Part shown: positions 17,254-27,210 of the stretch, one piece after another
Layout: every line of letters starts with the position of its first letter
Numbering within the stretch: position 1 is the stretch's first letter
Origin: Jeotgalibacillus sp. S-D1
GTDB taxonomy: Bacteria > Bacillota > Bacilli > Bacillales > Jeotgalibacillaceae
Direction of reading: 5' to 3'
DNA: 64,000 nucleotides
Assembly: GCF_004358665.1 (NCBI RefSeq)
Contig: NZ_SMZR01000001.1
Span: forward strand, 124,001-188,000
The notes under the pieces: model-generated
What the model saw: the letters and a program-made list of their open reading frames with translations, nothing else
Told to the model about the DNA's origin: nothing
The model's database searches: none
Program-made: the position numbers and the translations under genes

Positions 17254-17769
17254 ATGAAGAAAGCTAGTTTACTTGCAGCATTTCTTATCTTGTCTGCATT
17301 TCTGTTTGCCTGCAGTGCTTCCATCGAAGATGAAAAGAAAAAAACGTTGGAAGATGTAGAACATATTTTTAACGAAGAAGCCAAAAAAACAAATGAAGAA
17401 ACAGATGAAATCTCATTTCGATTGCCTTTTACTGCATCAGTTGCAGAGGAATCTGAACATAATGTAATTATAGAACGCAGTAATAATACATTTGTTTTAT
17501 TTCATCACCGGAATGATGAAGCCGGGAATGATGTTATTTACAACATGACTACCGGAAGTACAGAAGAGCCCTGGCTTGTTAACGAAACCTTTGAAGAAGA
17601 GGGCCGATTTGGTTATGTACTGCTTCGTCAAGTAGATGAGGAACAAGTGGAAATTGTAACAGGCATTAATGATGTCAAGATGACGACTGTGTCGGAAGTG
17701 AAGGATGTTTCCAGCAATGCCAAATGGATGATGGAAACCGTTCGTTCCGCTAAATGGAACAAAGAATAA
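17254..17769 (+). CDS. Hypothetical lipoprotein
   Basis: A 171-residue protein with a lipoprotein signal: positive MKK, hydrophobic stretch, and lipobox LFAC with Cys20, so it is expected to be anchored outside the membrane. The mature part is rich in Glu and Lys and shows no domain I recognise. AGGAGG is 7 bases before the ATG. It is a single gene with its own promoter and hairpin. Confidence 0.8.
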   Translation: MKKASLLAAFLILSAFLFACSASIEDEKKKTLEDVEHIFNEEAKKTNEETDEISFRLPFTASVAEESEHNVIIERSNNTFVLFHHRNDEAGNDVIYNMTTGSTEEPWLVNETFEEEGRFGYVLLRQVDEEQVEIVTGINDVKMTTVSEVKDVSSNAKWMMETVRSAKWNKE

Positions 17770-17783
17770 GAATGCTTTTTTCA

Positions 17784-17811
17784 AGGAACTTCACTCGTGG
17801 GGTTCTTTTTT
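17784..17811 (+). terminator. Terminator after the lipoprotein gene
   Basis: GAACTTCAC pairs with GTGGGGTTC through two G-T pairs, followed by a long T-run. Confidence 0.55.
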
Positions 17812-17886
17812 TTAGAGCTGAAAGTCTCATGGTCGTTGATTTCTGTAATAGTAAATCCCTAATGATCTCATTACTAATACTGTCGG

Positions 17887-18924
17887 TTAAAATAGATAAT
17901 TCGTATAGATTTCACCGATCAGCCCTTTTAATTGATGAACCCCAGAGTCGGTATTTGTCATGATAACTAAACCCTTTTCCAGGTTTGGATAAGCTGCCAA
18001 CATACATTGAAAACCTATGCCCCACCCAAGTGATGAAATTTCAATTCCTTTTTCATTCTTATCCAGAAAAACGCCCAGTCCGGTCCACTCCTTACAGCCT
18101 TGGGAGACAATCATTTCATTTGCATTCTTTGCTGAAAGGTTAAGCTTGCTGTTCCCTTTTAAAGAATTCATTAACTCAATAAGTAGAAGAGCTAAATCAG
18201 AGGGGGTGGTCCATAGACCTGAAGCTGCAGGATATGGATAAAAAGGGTACTTACCGTCTGCTAATTCTCCATGCCTGTTATGTCCACATGAAAATTTTTG
18301 CCTGGCTGATGCTGAAGCTGGAAGTTCGAATGTGCTGTTTTTCATTTTTAAATGCTGAAATACCTCTTCATTCATTACTTGCTGAAATGGTTTTTCCATC
18401 ACATCTTCTATTAAAAGCTGTATAATGCAAAAACCTGCATCCGAATAGTGAAATTCGCTCCCGGGTTTATAACTGACCTTAACAGGTTCCTCACAATAGG
18501 GCGTTTTTCCGTGTAATAAGCTTGTCATGTCGGGAGCTCCTGTGATCGAATTGAACACAAAAAAACTTCCTTCTGGATCAATTACACCGGACTGATGACT
18601 CAGTAGATGTCTAAGGGTAACTTTTTTATCTTTATTTAGTTCATTATATGGAACTTTCCATGATAAAAGTTTCTGATTAATATCTTCGTCTAAATCAAGA
18701 ATACTTCGTTCGGACAATGTCAAAACCAATATCGATGTTAGAAATTTACTGATTGAACAAGCATTGAAAACCGAATTGCGTGTCACCCGATTATCCGTTC
18801 CTGCTTCAAGTAAGCCGAACCATTCTGCACTTTTCATGGTACCGTCATCAATTTCAGCAATGCTTAATCCAGTTACATTATAATGTTTCATACGCCTATA
18901 AAAGTTAAAATTTTCTGTTCTCAT
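17887..18924 (-). CDS. Serine hydrolase, beta-lactamase class C family
   Basis: A 345-residue protein of the beta-lactamase/penicillin-binding (AmpC/EstB-like) family. The catalytic Ser-x-x-Lys is in ACSISKFL, the tyrosine motif in HYSDAGF, and TLRHLLSHQSGV is the usual neighbouring segment. No signal peptide is seen, so it is more likely a cytosolic esterase or peptidase than a secreted lactamase. The start is one of two adjacent ATGs; GAGGGGG favours the second (18924). Substrate unknown. Confidence 0.82.
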   Translation of the reverse strand: MRTENFNFYRRMKHYNVTGLSIAEIDDGTMKSAEWFGLLEAGTDNRVTRNSVFNACSISKFLTSILVLTLSERSILDLDEDINQKLLSWKVPYNELNKDKKVTLRHLLSHQSGVIDPEGSFFVFNSITGAPDMTSLLHGKTPYCEEPVKVSYKPGSEFHYSDAGFCIIQLLIEDVMEKPFQQVMNEEVFQHLKMKNSTFELPASASARQKFSCGHNRHGELADGKYPFYPYPAASGLWTTPSDLALLLIELMNSLKGNSKLNLSAKNANEMIVSQGCKEWTGLGVFLDKNEKGIEISSLGWGIGFQCMLAAYPNLEKGLVIMTNTDSGVHQLKGLIGEIYTNYLF

Positions 18925-19120
18925 CATTTTCCCCCTCAGCATGTAGTAATACATACAATCATATCCTATCAAACTGCTTATTTCACTAGAATGATCCATC
19001 GGAACGACGCTATAGTAATCGAAAATAGACTTACTCCTAAAGGTATTCTTGTAAAAAGCACTTGAATATAGAATGGCAGAACCATAAACTAATTGAAACG
19101 ACTGAAATGGAGGAATCTGT

Positions 19121-19480
19121 ATGATTCATTATGATGGGAGAATTTTTATAGCAAAATCCAATTCGCAAAACGGAGAAGTATCTTCCGACACCTGCTTTTA
19201 TTATAAACAACAAAATAATATTCTGAGCGCCCATTATAGGGGAGGAGAGATTCTTGAAGGTAGTCTGATCGGACTGGTCCATGAAGATGGATCACTTGTA
19301 TTTCGGTATAATCACATAAATAAATTAAACGAATTAAGAGGTGGAGAATGCCGCTCAACTCCGGAATTGCTGGCTGATGGAAGAATCAGACTCCATGAAA
19401 ACTGGAAATGGCACGATCAGGAAAAAACTGAAGGCACATCGATGATTGAAGAAGTATTGAATGATCCTTTTGTCGTATAG
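19121..19480 (+). CDS. Small conserved hypothetical protein
   Basis: A 119-residue soluble protein: [20 protein letters not shown], then [16 protein letters not shown] and [11 protein letters not shown]. Close relatives in Bacillus are often labelled n-acetylglutamate synthase in databases, but nothing here resembles an acetyltransferase and I do not support that name. The repeated beta-strand pattern suggests a small beta-rich fold. AATGGAGG precedes the ATG. Confidence 0.75.
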   Translation: MIHYDGRIFIAKSNSQNGEVSSDTCFYYKQQNNILSAHYRGGEILEGSLIGLVHEDGSLVFRYNHINKLNELRGGECRSTPELLADGRIRLHENWKWHDQEKTEGTSMIEEVLNDPFVV

Positions 19481-19611
19481 GGATGTTTTACTTTTACATA
19501 AGCCATCTGAGAAAATGAACTCCTGTTTTATTAAACTCGCAATCTCTTCTTTACTTTTAAAACAAGTGTCTTTACACTAGTAATGTTATAAGGATAAGGG
19601 AGGATCATGGG

Positions 19612-20649
19612 ATGAAATGGTTAAAGAAAAAGGGAATCCAGCCATCTCTTAAGGTTTATTTAATTGATGGTCTTAGCTATATGGCTTTGGGTCTTTTCGG
19701 TTCACTCATTATAGGGTTGATCATCAAAACACTTGGTGAACAGATAAACAATTACGTTACTGATGTTTTTTGGGGAGATTTCCTGATTGATATGGGTACC
19801 CTCGCTATGTCGCTAATGGGTCCTGCCATAGGTGTTGCTGTTGCTTACGGCTTAAAGGCGCCGCCCCTGGTTCTTTTCGCAGCTGCGGTCACAGGAGCAG
19901 CGGGAGCATCACTAGGCGGTCCGGCAGGAGCATACCTGGCAGCAGTAGTTTCTACAGAAGCAGGGAAAATAGTCAGTCAATCAACTAAAATCGATATTAT
20001 TGTCACCCCTTTTGTAACAATTTTCACAGGATTCTCCATTGCTGCTTTGGCAGGTCCTGAAATCGCTCAATTTATGACAACCTTTGGTTCCTGGATTGAA
20101 TGGTCTACGGAGCAGCGTCCGATTGTGATGGGAATGCTGGTAGCTGGTCTGATGGGAATCGCCTTAACTGCACCGATTTCAAGTTTGGCAATTGCACTCA
20201 TGCTTGATTTAACTGGTATTGCTGCAGGAGCTGCAACAATTGGCTGCAGTGCCCAAATGGTCGGTTTTGCAGTAGCCAGCTATCGTGAAAATAAGTTCAG
20301 CGGCCTAATCGCTCAAGGAATAGGGACATCTATGCTTCAGGTGCCAAATATCATTCGAAATCCATTTATTTTATTGCCGCCTACAATTGCAGGAATGCTC
20401 CTGGCGCCGATCGGGACGACTATTTGGCTGATGGAAAATAATGCACCGGGTGCAGGCATGGGAACAAGTGGACTGGTTGGTCAAATTATGACATTTCAAA
20501 CAATGGGATTCACAATCGATGTGATGGTTAAAGTAGCCCTTTTGCATATTATTGGACCAATATTCATCACACTGTTACTATCTTCTTATATGAGGAAGAT
20601 CGGCCTGATTAAAGATGGTCAGATGAAGATACATACTGGAGGTAATTAA
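19612..20649 (+). CDS. PTS sugar transporter subunit IIC-like membrane protein (PTS_EIIC_2 type)
   Basis: A 345-residue, highly hydrophobic protein with about eight to ten helices and glycine-rich reentrant segments (AAAVTGAAGASLGGPAGAYL; GAATIGCSAQMVGF). It resembles the PTS_EIIC_2 family. No EIIA, EIIB or other PTS gene is nearby, so phosphotransfer-coupled transport is unproven. The stop is 2 bases before the GTG start of the thioredoxin-like ytpP, whose ribosome site lies inside this gene's last codons, which implies translational coupling. Confidence 0.8.
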   Translation: MKWLKKKGIQPSLKVYLIDGLSYMALGLFGSLIIGLIIKTLGEQINNYVTDVFWGDFLIDMGTLAMSLMGPAIGVAVAYGLKAPPLVLFAAAVTGAAGASLGGPAGAYLAAVVSTEAGKIVSQSTKIDIIVTPFVTIFTGFSIAALAGPEIAQFMTTFGSWIEWSTEQRPIVMGMLVAGLMGIALTAPISSLAIALMLDLTGIAAGAATIGCSAQMVGFAVASYRENKFSGLIAQGIGTSMLQVPNIIRNPFILLPPTIAGMLLAPIGTTIWLMENNAPGAGMGTSGLVGQIMTFQTMGFTIDVMVKVALLHIIGPIFITLLLSSYMRKIGLIKDGQMKIHTGGN

Positions 20650-20651
20650 AC

Positions 20652-20969
20652 GTGAAAAAACTGGAATCTGTTGAACAATTTAATGAGTTTAAAAAGAATG
20701 GGAATCATGTATTTATGTTTTCTGCTGATTGGTGTCCCGATTGCCGCGTTATTGATCCAATTCTGCCTAATGTAGAAAAGTCTTATCCAAATTTCACATT
20801 TGTTTATGTGGACCGCGATCAGTTTATTGATCAATGCATTGAATTGGACGTATTTGGCATACCAAGTTTTGTTGCTTTTAAAGATGGGGAAGAAACGGGC
20901 CGCTTTGTCAGTAAGGATCGTAAAACTCAGGAAGAGATTGAAGCTTTTTTGTCAAAATTGCCTGCATAA
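20652..20969 (+). CDS. ytpP: Thioredoxin-like protein (YtpP)
   Basis: A 105-residue thioredoxin-fold protein with active site W27-C28-P29-D30-C31 (ADWCPDCR) and the cis-proline in VFGIPSFVAF. The CPDC motif differs from classical CGPC, as in YtpP. GTG is the start, with GGAGGT 8 bases upstream inside the EIIC-like gene. Expected to act as a cytosolic disulfide reductase; partners unknown. Confidence 0.92.
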   Translation: MKKLESVEQFNEFKKNGNHVFMFSADWCPDCRVIDPILPNVEKSYPNFTFVYVDRDQFIDQCIELDVFGIPSFVAFKDGEETGRFVSKDRKTQEEIEAFLSKLPA

Positions 20970-21105
20970 AAGAAAGAACTTTAAGAAATTAGAACGAAAA
21001 TTGAAGACCTGCCCCGTTAGAAGGATTTCTTTCTTTAGGGTCAGGTTATTTTCATGTACAATAGACTTTGAGATAAATTAGGTGCTCCTAGTTAGGAGGA
21101 AAAAA

Positions 21106-21915
21106 ATGAGTAAAAAGATGGACTCAATAAAAATGAAACGATTACTTGAAGAACGCTTGATGCATGAGGATCGTCTGATAACCTATGATCGCGAAAAAGA
21201 TCAGATGCGAATTGAAAATAAACAAACCGGTAAAGGAATTGAAGTATCCGTTCCCAGTGTGATCGGCAAGTGGAATGAGAAAAAAGATGAAGCAATTGAT
21301 GAAGTTGTTTATTATGTTGAGGAAGCTTTATCGGTAATGGGCAAGGAGACAACGGTTGAATCCGCGGAAAAGCAAGTGTTACCCGTGATTCGTTCAACTT
21401 CTTTTCCAACGGAGGCTTCAGAAGGAGTTCCGTTTATTTTTGATGAACATACGGCAGAAACACGAATCTTTTATGCAGTTGACCTTGGCACAACTTATCG
21501 GCTGATCGACGAACAATTTCTTTCAAAGCAGGGCTGGACTAAGAATCAAATAAAAGAGATGGCGCTTTTTAATGTCCGCTCGCTGCCCACTTCATTAAAA
21601 AAAGATGAAGTAGCAGGCAATGTATTCTATTTTATGAACACAAACGATGGCTATGATGCAAGCCGCGTTTTAAATGACTCCTTCTTAAAAGAAATGGCTG
21701 GTAAAATCGAAGGCGAAATGACTGTCGCCGTTCCTCACCAGGACGTATTAATAATTGGGGATATGAGAAACGAAACTGGATATGACGTTTTAGCTCAAAT
21801 GGCAATGGCCTTTTTTGCGAATGGTCATGTTCCGATTACAGCACTTTCATTTATCTATGAAGAAGGCGAATTGGAACCGGTATTTATATTAGGGAAAAAT
21901 AAAAGAAGAGAATAA
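21106..21915 (+). CDS. ytpQ: DUF1444 family protein (YtpQ)
   Basis: A 269-residue conserved Bacillaceae protein without recognised catalytic motifs or membrane segments. The start ATG 21106 has AGGAGG (21094-21099) at ideal spacing; a further upstream start would add eight residues before that site. It lies between ytpP and ytpR as in B. subtilis. Function unknown. Confidence 0.88.
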   Translation: MSKKMDSIKMKRLLEERLMHEDRLITYDREKDQMRIENKQTGKGIEVSVPSVIGKWNEKKDEAIDEVVYYVEEALSVMGKETTVESAEKQVLPVIRSTSFPTEASEGVPFIFDEHTAETRIFYAVDLGTTYRLIDEQFLSKQGWTKNQIKEMALFNVRSLPTSLKKDEVAGNVFYFMNTNDGYDASRVLNDSFLKEMAGKIEGEMTVAVPHQDVLIIGDMRNETGYDVLAQMAMAFFANGHVPITALSFIYEEGELEPVFILGKNKRRE

Positions 21916-21928
21916 GGAGAACAGACAT

Positions 21929-22537
21929 ATGAATGTTTTTTACAATCGCAATGGTATTGGAGATGTACTGCTAATTACACTGGAATCAGTTCCATCTGAT
22001 CAGCGCACTTTCGAACGAAAAGAAGATGTAGCTAAAATTATGAACAGTGAAACCGGCAAGGCAGTTGGTTATAATCTATTTAATGCTTCTTCCCATTTTC
22101 CTGCAGATCAAAATGGAGCTGTGGAAATGAATGATGAAAAACTTTCTGTGATTAATGCCATTCTGAAGAAAAATGGATTTAATGAAGAAATTACAGCTGA
22201 TTTTTCCCCTAAATTTGTTGTTGGATACGTGCAATCAAAGCAAAAGCATCCAAACGCAGATAAGTTAAATATTTGCCAGGTAATAGTTGGAGAAGAAACC
22301 TTGCAGATTGTATGCGGTGCACCGAATGTAGACGCCGGTCAAAAGGTCGTTGTGGCGAAAGTTGGTGCTGTTATGCCGAGCGGATTGGTCATTAAAGACG
22401 CTGAATTAAGGGGTGTACCATCAAGCGGTATGATTTGTTCAGCAAAGGAGTTAGATTTAAAAGACGCTCCTCAAGAAAAAGGAATCTTAGTTCTTGAAGA
22501 TTCGTACGAAGCTGGACAACCTTTCCCGCTGTCATAA
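21929..22537 (+). CDS. ytpR: tRNA-binding domain protein (YtpR)
   Basis: A 202-residue protein with an N-terminal domain of unknown role and a C-terminal OB-fold tRNA-binding domain like that of PheT/MetG (about residues 90-200). [29 protein letters not shown] and the closing [10 protein letters not shown] are the diagnostic stretches. It follows ytpQ by 13 bases. It probably binds RNA; the target is not known. Confidence 0.92.
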   Translation: MNVFYNRNGIGDVLLITLESVPSDQRTFERKEDVAKIMNSETGKAVGYNLFNASSHFPADQNGAVEMNDEKLSVINAILKKNGFNEEITADFSPKFVVGYVQSKQKHPNADKLNICQVIVGEETLQIVCGAPNVDAGQKVVVAKVGAVMPSGLVIKDAELRGVPSSGMICSAKELDLKDAPQEKGILVLEDSYEAGQPFPLS

Positions 22538-22554
22538 GCCATGGGTGCCTGAAC

Positions 22555-22610
22555 GGCTGCTCTGTTTGTTTTCCTATACAGGTTAGGGAGATAAATGGAG
22601 CAGCTTTTGT
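22555..22610 (+). terminator. Terminator after ytpR
   Basis: GCTGCTC (22556-22562) pairs with GAGCAGC (22598-22604) around a long loop and is followed by TTTTGTTTT. Confidence 0.55.
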
Positions 22611-22789
22611 TTTAATTAATATTTTTACATATGATTCAGTTTACATATTACAAAGGATAGTAAACTGCTACATCTTTCATTTGTTTTACGGCAGCACTCT
22701 CAGCCGTTTTACCCAATTCCATGTTTTGGCTCGAAATTAAGAAAAAAACTGATAGAATGAAGGGGAACTTAAAGAAATGAGTGATATAG

Positions 22790-25543
22790 ATGAGTTGGAT
22801 TAAAAAAGTTTTAGCATTATTGCAGCAGGAAGAAAATCAGGCTGCAACAAAAAGAATTGCGCCAAAAAAAATAAAATTGCCTCAATCAGCTAAAAAGGAA
22901 ATCGACACAAAAATGGTGTATCAGTACCCAAAAGGGTCATTTCGTTTTCCGCTGATCCCGGATGGTCGACAGGAACGTCAAAATCAAGATAAGAAAGAAA
23001 AGACGGGCAAGCGTCCGCAATTCTCGAATCGAAATACTGAATATGACTATCAATATGATCCGGCTAAAGTGGTGAAAAAGGATTCGGAAAAAAAATTCAC
23101 ACCGACAGAGATTCCATCACCTTTGTATGGATATCCCAAAAAAGCTAAACAGCAGAAACCTCAAGAAATTGAGTTTGAACTGCCGGCATCTAAAAAGCAG
23201 GGAATAGCTCCTGGTGTGTCAATCGATAAGAACCCTGATGCCCATAAGGAAGCCGAAAATCGCTTGCAGGAAAGTGAAAATAGAAGTGAAGAAAGAGCAA
23301 AAGCAGAAACGGCTTCATCAAGCGAGTCAGTTATCCATCTTGACCAGTGGTCCAAGCAGGCGAAATTGAAAGAGCAAACCCAGCTCAGAGAAAAAACACC
23401 TGAATGGAAACCGGTTGTGCTCAATAACAAATCACGGTCTGAAGACTATAAAGAGCATTCACACCGAATACCTGAAACTAAAGCAGAAGAAAAACGTACG
23501 TATGATGAGGAAGATAATGAAAAGGTAAAGAAACAAAAAGAGAACCATGCACCCATTATCAAGCAAAACAATTCAGAGATCGAAGTCAATTCTATCGAGC
23601 CGGATAGCGAAAAGAACATCGAATCCGGAGTGGACAGTCAAGGTTTACATCCAGAGGAAACCGGATTGACCGACGGGGACATGACCTTGAAACCGTTTGA
23701 AGAACCTGTTGTTTTAAATGAGGAAAAAGATATTGAAGCCGAAGAGGACAAGTCTAATCAGAATAGCAGCACTGAAGGGGCGTCACATACTTATGATCAT
23801 AAGAGTTCAGACGAATCGGTTCAGGAGCCGGAGGCTGTAAAAGAAAATAAACAGCCTGTCCAGCCTGTAAAAAAACAAAAGAAAGCTGGTCATTTACCAT
23901 TTAATGTGATGATGCTTAAGCAGGATAAACGAAAAATGTCAGATCGATCAAGACCTGTACAAAGTGTCAGAGACCATGGTTCCGCACCATCATCACAACG
24001 GGAGCAAAAAAACCCAATCAACATTAGTGACACAGAATCAGAAAAAAAAGAAACAGATGAAGCGGTTGTTCTTCCAAAAGCTGCTCTTGAAGCAACAGAA
24101 ACCGAAAGCAGCCTGCCTTATTATGCGTTTCCATCAATGAACCTTCTTATGCCGCCTGTACACGCTGAAGTAGACCAGGAATGGCTGGATCAACAGGCAG
24201 AGCTTTTAGATGAAACGCTGTTTTCGTTTAATGTGAATGCAAAAGTAAAACATGTGACTCAAGGCCCTTCGGTCACACGGTTTGAATTGTTTCCAGAAAA
24301 AGGTGTGAAGGTAAGTAAAATAACCAGTTTAACGGATGACATAAAATTAAGTCTCGCTGCCCGTGATATCCGAATGGAAGCCCCAATACCGGGAAAAATG
24401 GCTATTGGCATAGAAATACCAAACCCTTCCAGCAGACCGGTTGCATTAAAAGAAATTTTGGACCACAAAGCGTTTAAGGAATCGACCGCTACACTTCCGA
24501 TTGCACTTGGCCTTGATATAGAGGGACAGCCCGTAGTAACCGATATCGGGAAAATGCCTCACGGATTAATTGCAGGTGCTACAGGATCCGGGAAAAGTGT
24601 GTGTATTAACTCCATATTGGTCAGTTTGCTTTACCATTCATCACCTGAAGACCTGAGGCTTTTACTGATTGATCCTAAAATGGTAGAATTGGCGCCTTAT
24701 AATCATATCCCCCATTTGGTCAGTCCGGTCATAACAGATGTAAAAGCTGCTACAGCAGCGCTTAAGTGGGCGGTTGAAGAAATGGAAAGACGTTACCAGC
24801 TATTTGCCCATGCCGGTGTAAGGGATATTGGCCGCTACAATCAAAAAGCGAAGGAAGCCCGTCAATTTAATCAAAAGCTGCCTTATTTAGTGATTGTTAT
24901 TGATGAATTGGCGGACTTAATGATGATGTCCCCAGCCGATGTAGAGGAAGCAATATGCCGGATTGCTCAAAAAGCCAGAGCATGCGGAATTCATTTATTA
25001 ATTGCAACACAACGCCCGTCTGTAGACGTTATAACGGGGCTAATTAAGGCCAACGTACCTACACGGGTAGCGTTTTCCGTGAGTTCACAGGTTGATTCGC
25101 GGACCATTATCGATACGTCTGGTGCAGACAGGCTTTTAGGCAAAGGAGATATGCTGTTTTTAGGTAACGGAGCGTCTAAACCGGTCCGTCTTCAGGGAAC
25201 ATTCGTATCGGATGATGAAATAGATGCAGTTGTTGCGCATGTACGCAGGGAAAGAGAAGTTAATTATCTTTTCCATCAGGAAGAATTATTAGCTAAAGTA
25301 GAGGTACAGGACGAGGAAGACGAATTATTAATGGATGCATGTCAATTGGTAGTGAATCAGGGAGGAGCATCCACCTCTATGCTGCAGCGCCAATTCAGAA
25401 TCGGCTATAACAGGGCTGCAAGGCTGATCGATTTAATGGAAAAGCAGGGCTGGATCTCAGAGGCTAAAGGCAGCAAGCCGAGAGATGTACTGATGACAAG
25501 TGAGGATTTGCAGACCCTGCAGGACACGGGGACTAGCCAGTAA
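22790..25543 (+). CDS. sftA: DNA translocase SftA (FtsK/SpoIIIE family)
   Basis: A 917-residue septum-associated DNA pump that clears chromosome arms from the division site. Residues 1 to about 440 are a low-complexity, Glu/Lys/Gln-rich linker with no transmembrane helix, the trait that separates SftA from membrane-bound SpoIIIE. The motor follows, with Walker A GATGSGKS near residue 595 and Walker B VIVIDELADLMM. The winged-helix gamma domain (QGGASTSMLQRQFRIGYNRA) is near 845-910. The ribosome site is weak, but the MSWIKK start fits the family. Confidence 0.93.
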   Translation: MSWIKKVLALLQQEENQAATKRIAPKKIKLPQSAKKEIDTKMVYQYPKGSFRFPLIPDGRQERQNQDKKEKTGKRPQFSNRNTEYDYQYDPAKVVKKDSEKKFTPTEIPSPLYGYPKKAKQQKPQEIEFELPASKKQGIAPGVSIDKNPDAHKEAENRLQESENRSEERAKAETASSSESVIHLDQWSKQAKLKEQTQLREKTPEWKPVVLNNKSRSEDYKEHSHRIPETKAEEKRTYDEEDNEKVKKQKENHAPIIKQNNSEIEVNSIEPDSEKNIESGVDSQGLHPEETGLTDGDMTLKPFEEPVVLNEEKDIEAEEDKSNQNSSTEGASHTYDHKSSDESVQEPEAVKENKQPVQPVKKQKKAGHLPFNVMMLKQDKRKMSDRSRPVQSVRDHGSAPSSQREQKNPINISDTESEKKETDEAVVLPKAALEATETESSLPYYAFPSMNLLMPPVHAEVDQEWLDQQAELLDETLFSFNVNAKVKHVTQGPSVTRFELFPEKGVKVSKITSLTDDIKLSLAARDIRMEAPIPGKMAIGIEIPNPSSRPVALKEILDHKAFKESTATLPIALGLDIEGQPVVTDIGKMPHGLIAGATGSGKSVCINSILVSLLYHSSPEDLRLLLIDPKMVELAPYNHIPHLVSPVITDVKAATAALKWAVEEMERRYQLFAHAGVRDIGRYNQKAKEARQFNQKLPYLVIVIDELADLMMMSPADVEEAICRIAQKARACGIHLLIATQRPSVDVITGLIKANVPTRVAFSVSSQVDSRTIIDTSGADRLLGKGDMLFLGNGASKPVRLQGTFVSDDEIDAVVAHVRREREVNYLFHQEELLAKVEVQDEEDELLMDACQLVVNQGGASTSMLQRQFRIGYNRAARLIDLMEKQGWISEAKGSKPRDVLMTSEDLQTLQDTGTSQ

Positions 25544-25578
25544 GTAGACCATCTGCACGGTGATTATAGGGCCCTGGT

Positions 25579-25606
25579 TTGTTGAAATGAAAAATCGTGG
25601 TATAAT
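25579..25606 (+). promoter_or_regulatory. Candidate murC promoter
   Basis: A perfect TATAAT (25601-25606) lies 16 bases after TTGTTG (25579-25584), a weak -35. Confidence 0.5.
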
Positions 25607-25697
25607 AAAAAAATATGCGTTTTTAAGAATATGATTACACACCATCTTCTGCTTTTCATATACTGGAAACAGGCAGAGGGTCGTTGGAGGTTCAATT

Positions 25698-27005
25698 ATG
25701 ACAAGTTATCATTTTGTAGGAATAAAAGGCTCAGGAATGAGTCCTCTAGCTCAAATTTTACATGATATGAATTATCATGTTCAGGGCTCTGACATAGAAA
25801 AATACTTTTTTACTCAAGCCCCTCTTGAGCAAAGAGGCATTTCAGTGCTGCCATTTGACAAAAACAATATTAAGCCAGGGATGACGGTTATTGCAGGAAA
25901 TGCTTATCCCGATGAACATGAAGAGATTGCAGAAGCAAAAAATCAAGGTCTTGAAGTTATCCGTTATCACAAATATCTTGGGGACTTTATGAAAAACTAT
26001 ATTTCGATTGGGGTTTCCGGTGCCCATGGCAAAACTTCTACAACCGGTTTGCTGTCCCATGTTATGCAGGGTGGGGCACCAACTTCATTCTTAATCGGAG
26101 ACGGTACGGGTAAAGGGATGGAAGACAGCAAATATTTTGTATTCGAAGCTTGTGAATACAGACGCCATTTCCTTTCTTATTCACCGGACTATATGATCAT
26201 GACCAATATAGATTTTGATCATCCTGATTATTTTGCAGATGTGGATGATGTATTCTCAGCTTTTCAGGAAATGGCCATGCAAGTAAATAAAGCCATTATT
26301 GCCTGTGGGGATGATGAACAGCTTCAAAAAATGCAGGCAAATGTACCTGTGCTGTTTTATGGATTTAATGAAGAAAATGATTTCCAGGCTCGTAATATTG
26401 AGACTTCTCCTGAAGGCACGTCTTTTGACGTCCTGGTACGCAATGAATATTACGGCTCGTTCTCCATTCCAATGTTTGGAGACCACACGATTATGAATGC
26501 TTTATCAGTTATTGCGCTTTGCCACTATGAAGGATTTGATACCGAAGTTGTCCAGGCTCAATTAAAAACTTTTACTGGTGTTAAAAGACGCTTTACCGAA
26601 AAAAAGGTACAAAACCAGGTGTTAATAGATGATTACGCACATCATCCAACTGAAATCAGAGCAACGCTTGATTCAGCTTCAAAAAAATACCCTGACCGTG
26701 AGATTGTGGCAATTTTTCAGCCTCATACCTTCACCAGAACACAAACATTTTTAGATGAATTTGCTGACTGCCTGAAAAAAGCAGATCATGTTTATCTATG
26801 TGATATTTTTGGCTCAGCCCGTGAAAATCACGGAAAACTGACGATACAGGACCTTCAAAAGAAAATTGAGGATGCCACCCTGTTAAGTGCCGAAGATCCA
26901 TCCCGGCTTTCACGTCATTCCGATGCCGTATTAATTTTTATGGGAGCGGGAGATATACAAAAATTTCAGGAGTCTTATGAACATTGGCTATTAGCTAAAA
27001 GTTAA
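25698..27005 (+). CDS. murC: UDP-N-acetylmuramate-L-alanine ligase (MurC)
   Basis: Adds L-alanine to UDP-MurNAc in cytosolic peptidoglycan precursor synthesis. The 435-residue Mur ligase has the N-terminal [16 protein letters not shown] nucleotide-binding domain, the ATP loop [11 protein letters not shown] near residue 110, and the C-terminal [14 protein letters not shown] segment. TTGGAGG precedes the ATG. It lies next to sftA as in B. subtilis. Confidence 0.96.
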   Translation: MTSYHFVGIKGSGMSPLAQILHDMNYHVQGSDIEKYFFTQAPLEQRGISVLPFDKNNIKPGMTVIAGNAYPDEHEEIAEAKNQGLEVIRYHKYLGDFMKNYISIGVSGAHGKTSTTGLLSHVMQGGAPTSFLIGDGTGKGMEDSKYFVFEACEYRRHFLSYSPDYMIMTNIDFDHPDYFADVDDVFSAFQEMAMQVNKAIIACGDDEQLQKMQANVPVLFYGFNEENDFQARNIETSPEGTSFDVLVRNEYYGSFSIPMFGDHTIMNALSVIALCHYEGFDTEVVQAQLKTFTGVKRRFTEKKVQNQVLIDDYAHHPTEIRATLDSASKKYPDREIVAIFQPHTFTRTQTFLDEFADCLKKADHVYLCDIFGSARENHGKLTIQDLQKKIEDATLLSAEDPSRLSRHSDAVLIFMGAGDIQKFQESYEHWLLAKS

Positions 27006-27010
27006 TAAGC

Positions 27011-27044
27011 AAGGAGCTGCCGGGAAATGGCAGCTCTTTTTTTT
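27011..27044 (+). terminator. Terminator after murC
   Basis: GAGCTGCC / GGCAGCTC hairpin followed by eight T. Confidence 0.85.
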
Positions 27045-27110
27045 AATTCAGCTGAAATCAACACCAAATGTTAACAAAGCCTTAATTTTAGAAAAATATT
27101 GTAATAATAA

Positions 27111-27138
27111 GAAGGATTTCGATAAACATAAACAGAAA
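27111..27138 (+). promoter_or_regulatory. Candidate SigH promoter of ytxGHJ
   Basis: GAAGGATTT (27111-27119) matches the SigH -35 (RnAGGAWWW); after 12 bases ACAGAAA (27132-27138) matches RnnGAAT in all but the last base. B. subtilis ytxGHJ (csb40) is known to use SigH and SigB. Confidence 0.55.
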
Positions 27139-27155
27139 TTAACATAAAGCACTAC

Positions 27156-27181
27156 GTTTAGTAGATAATAAGCTAGGGTAA
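27156..27181 (+). promoter_or_regulatory. SigB promoter of ytxGHJ
   Basis: GTTTAG (27156-27161), 14-base spacer, GGGTAA (27176-27181): near-perfect match to the SigB consensus (GTTTAA, GGGWAW). The start point would be near 27190, about 20 bases before the ytxG ATG. Confidence 0.75.
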
Positions 27182-27210
27182 AACAAATATGAAAGAGAGG
27201 AGATGTTTAA

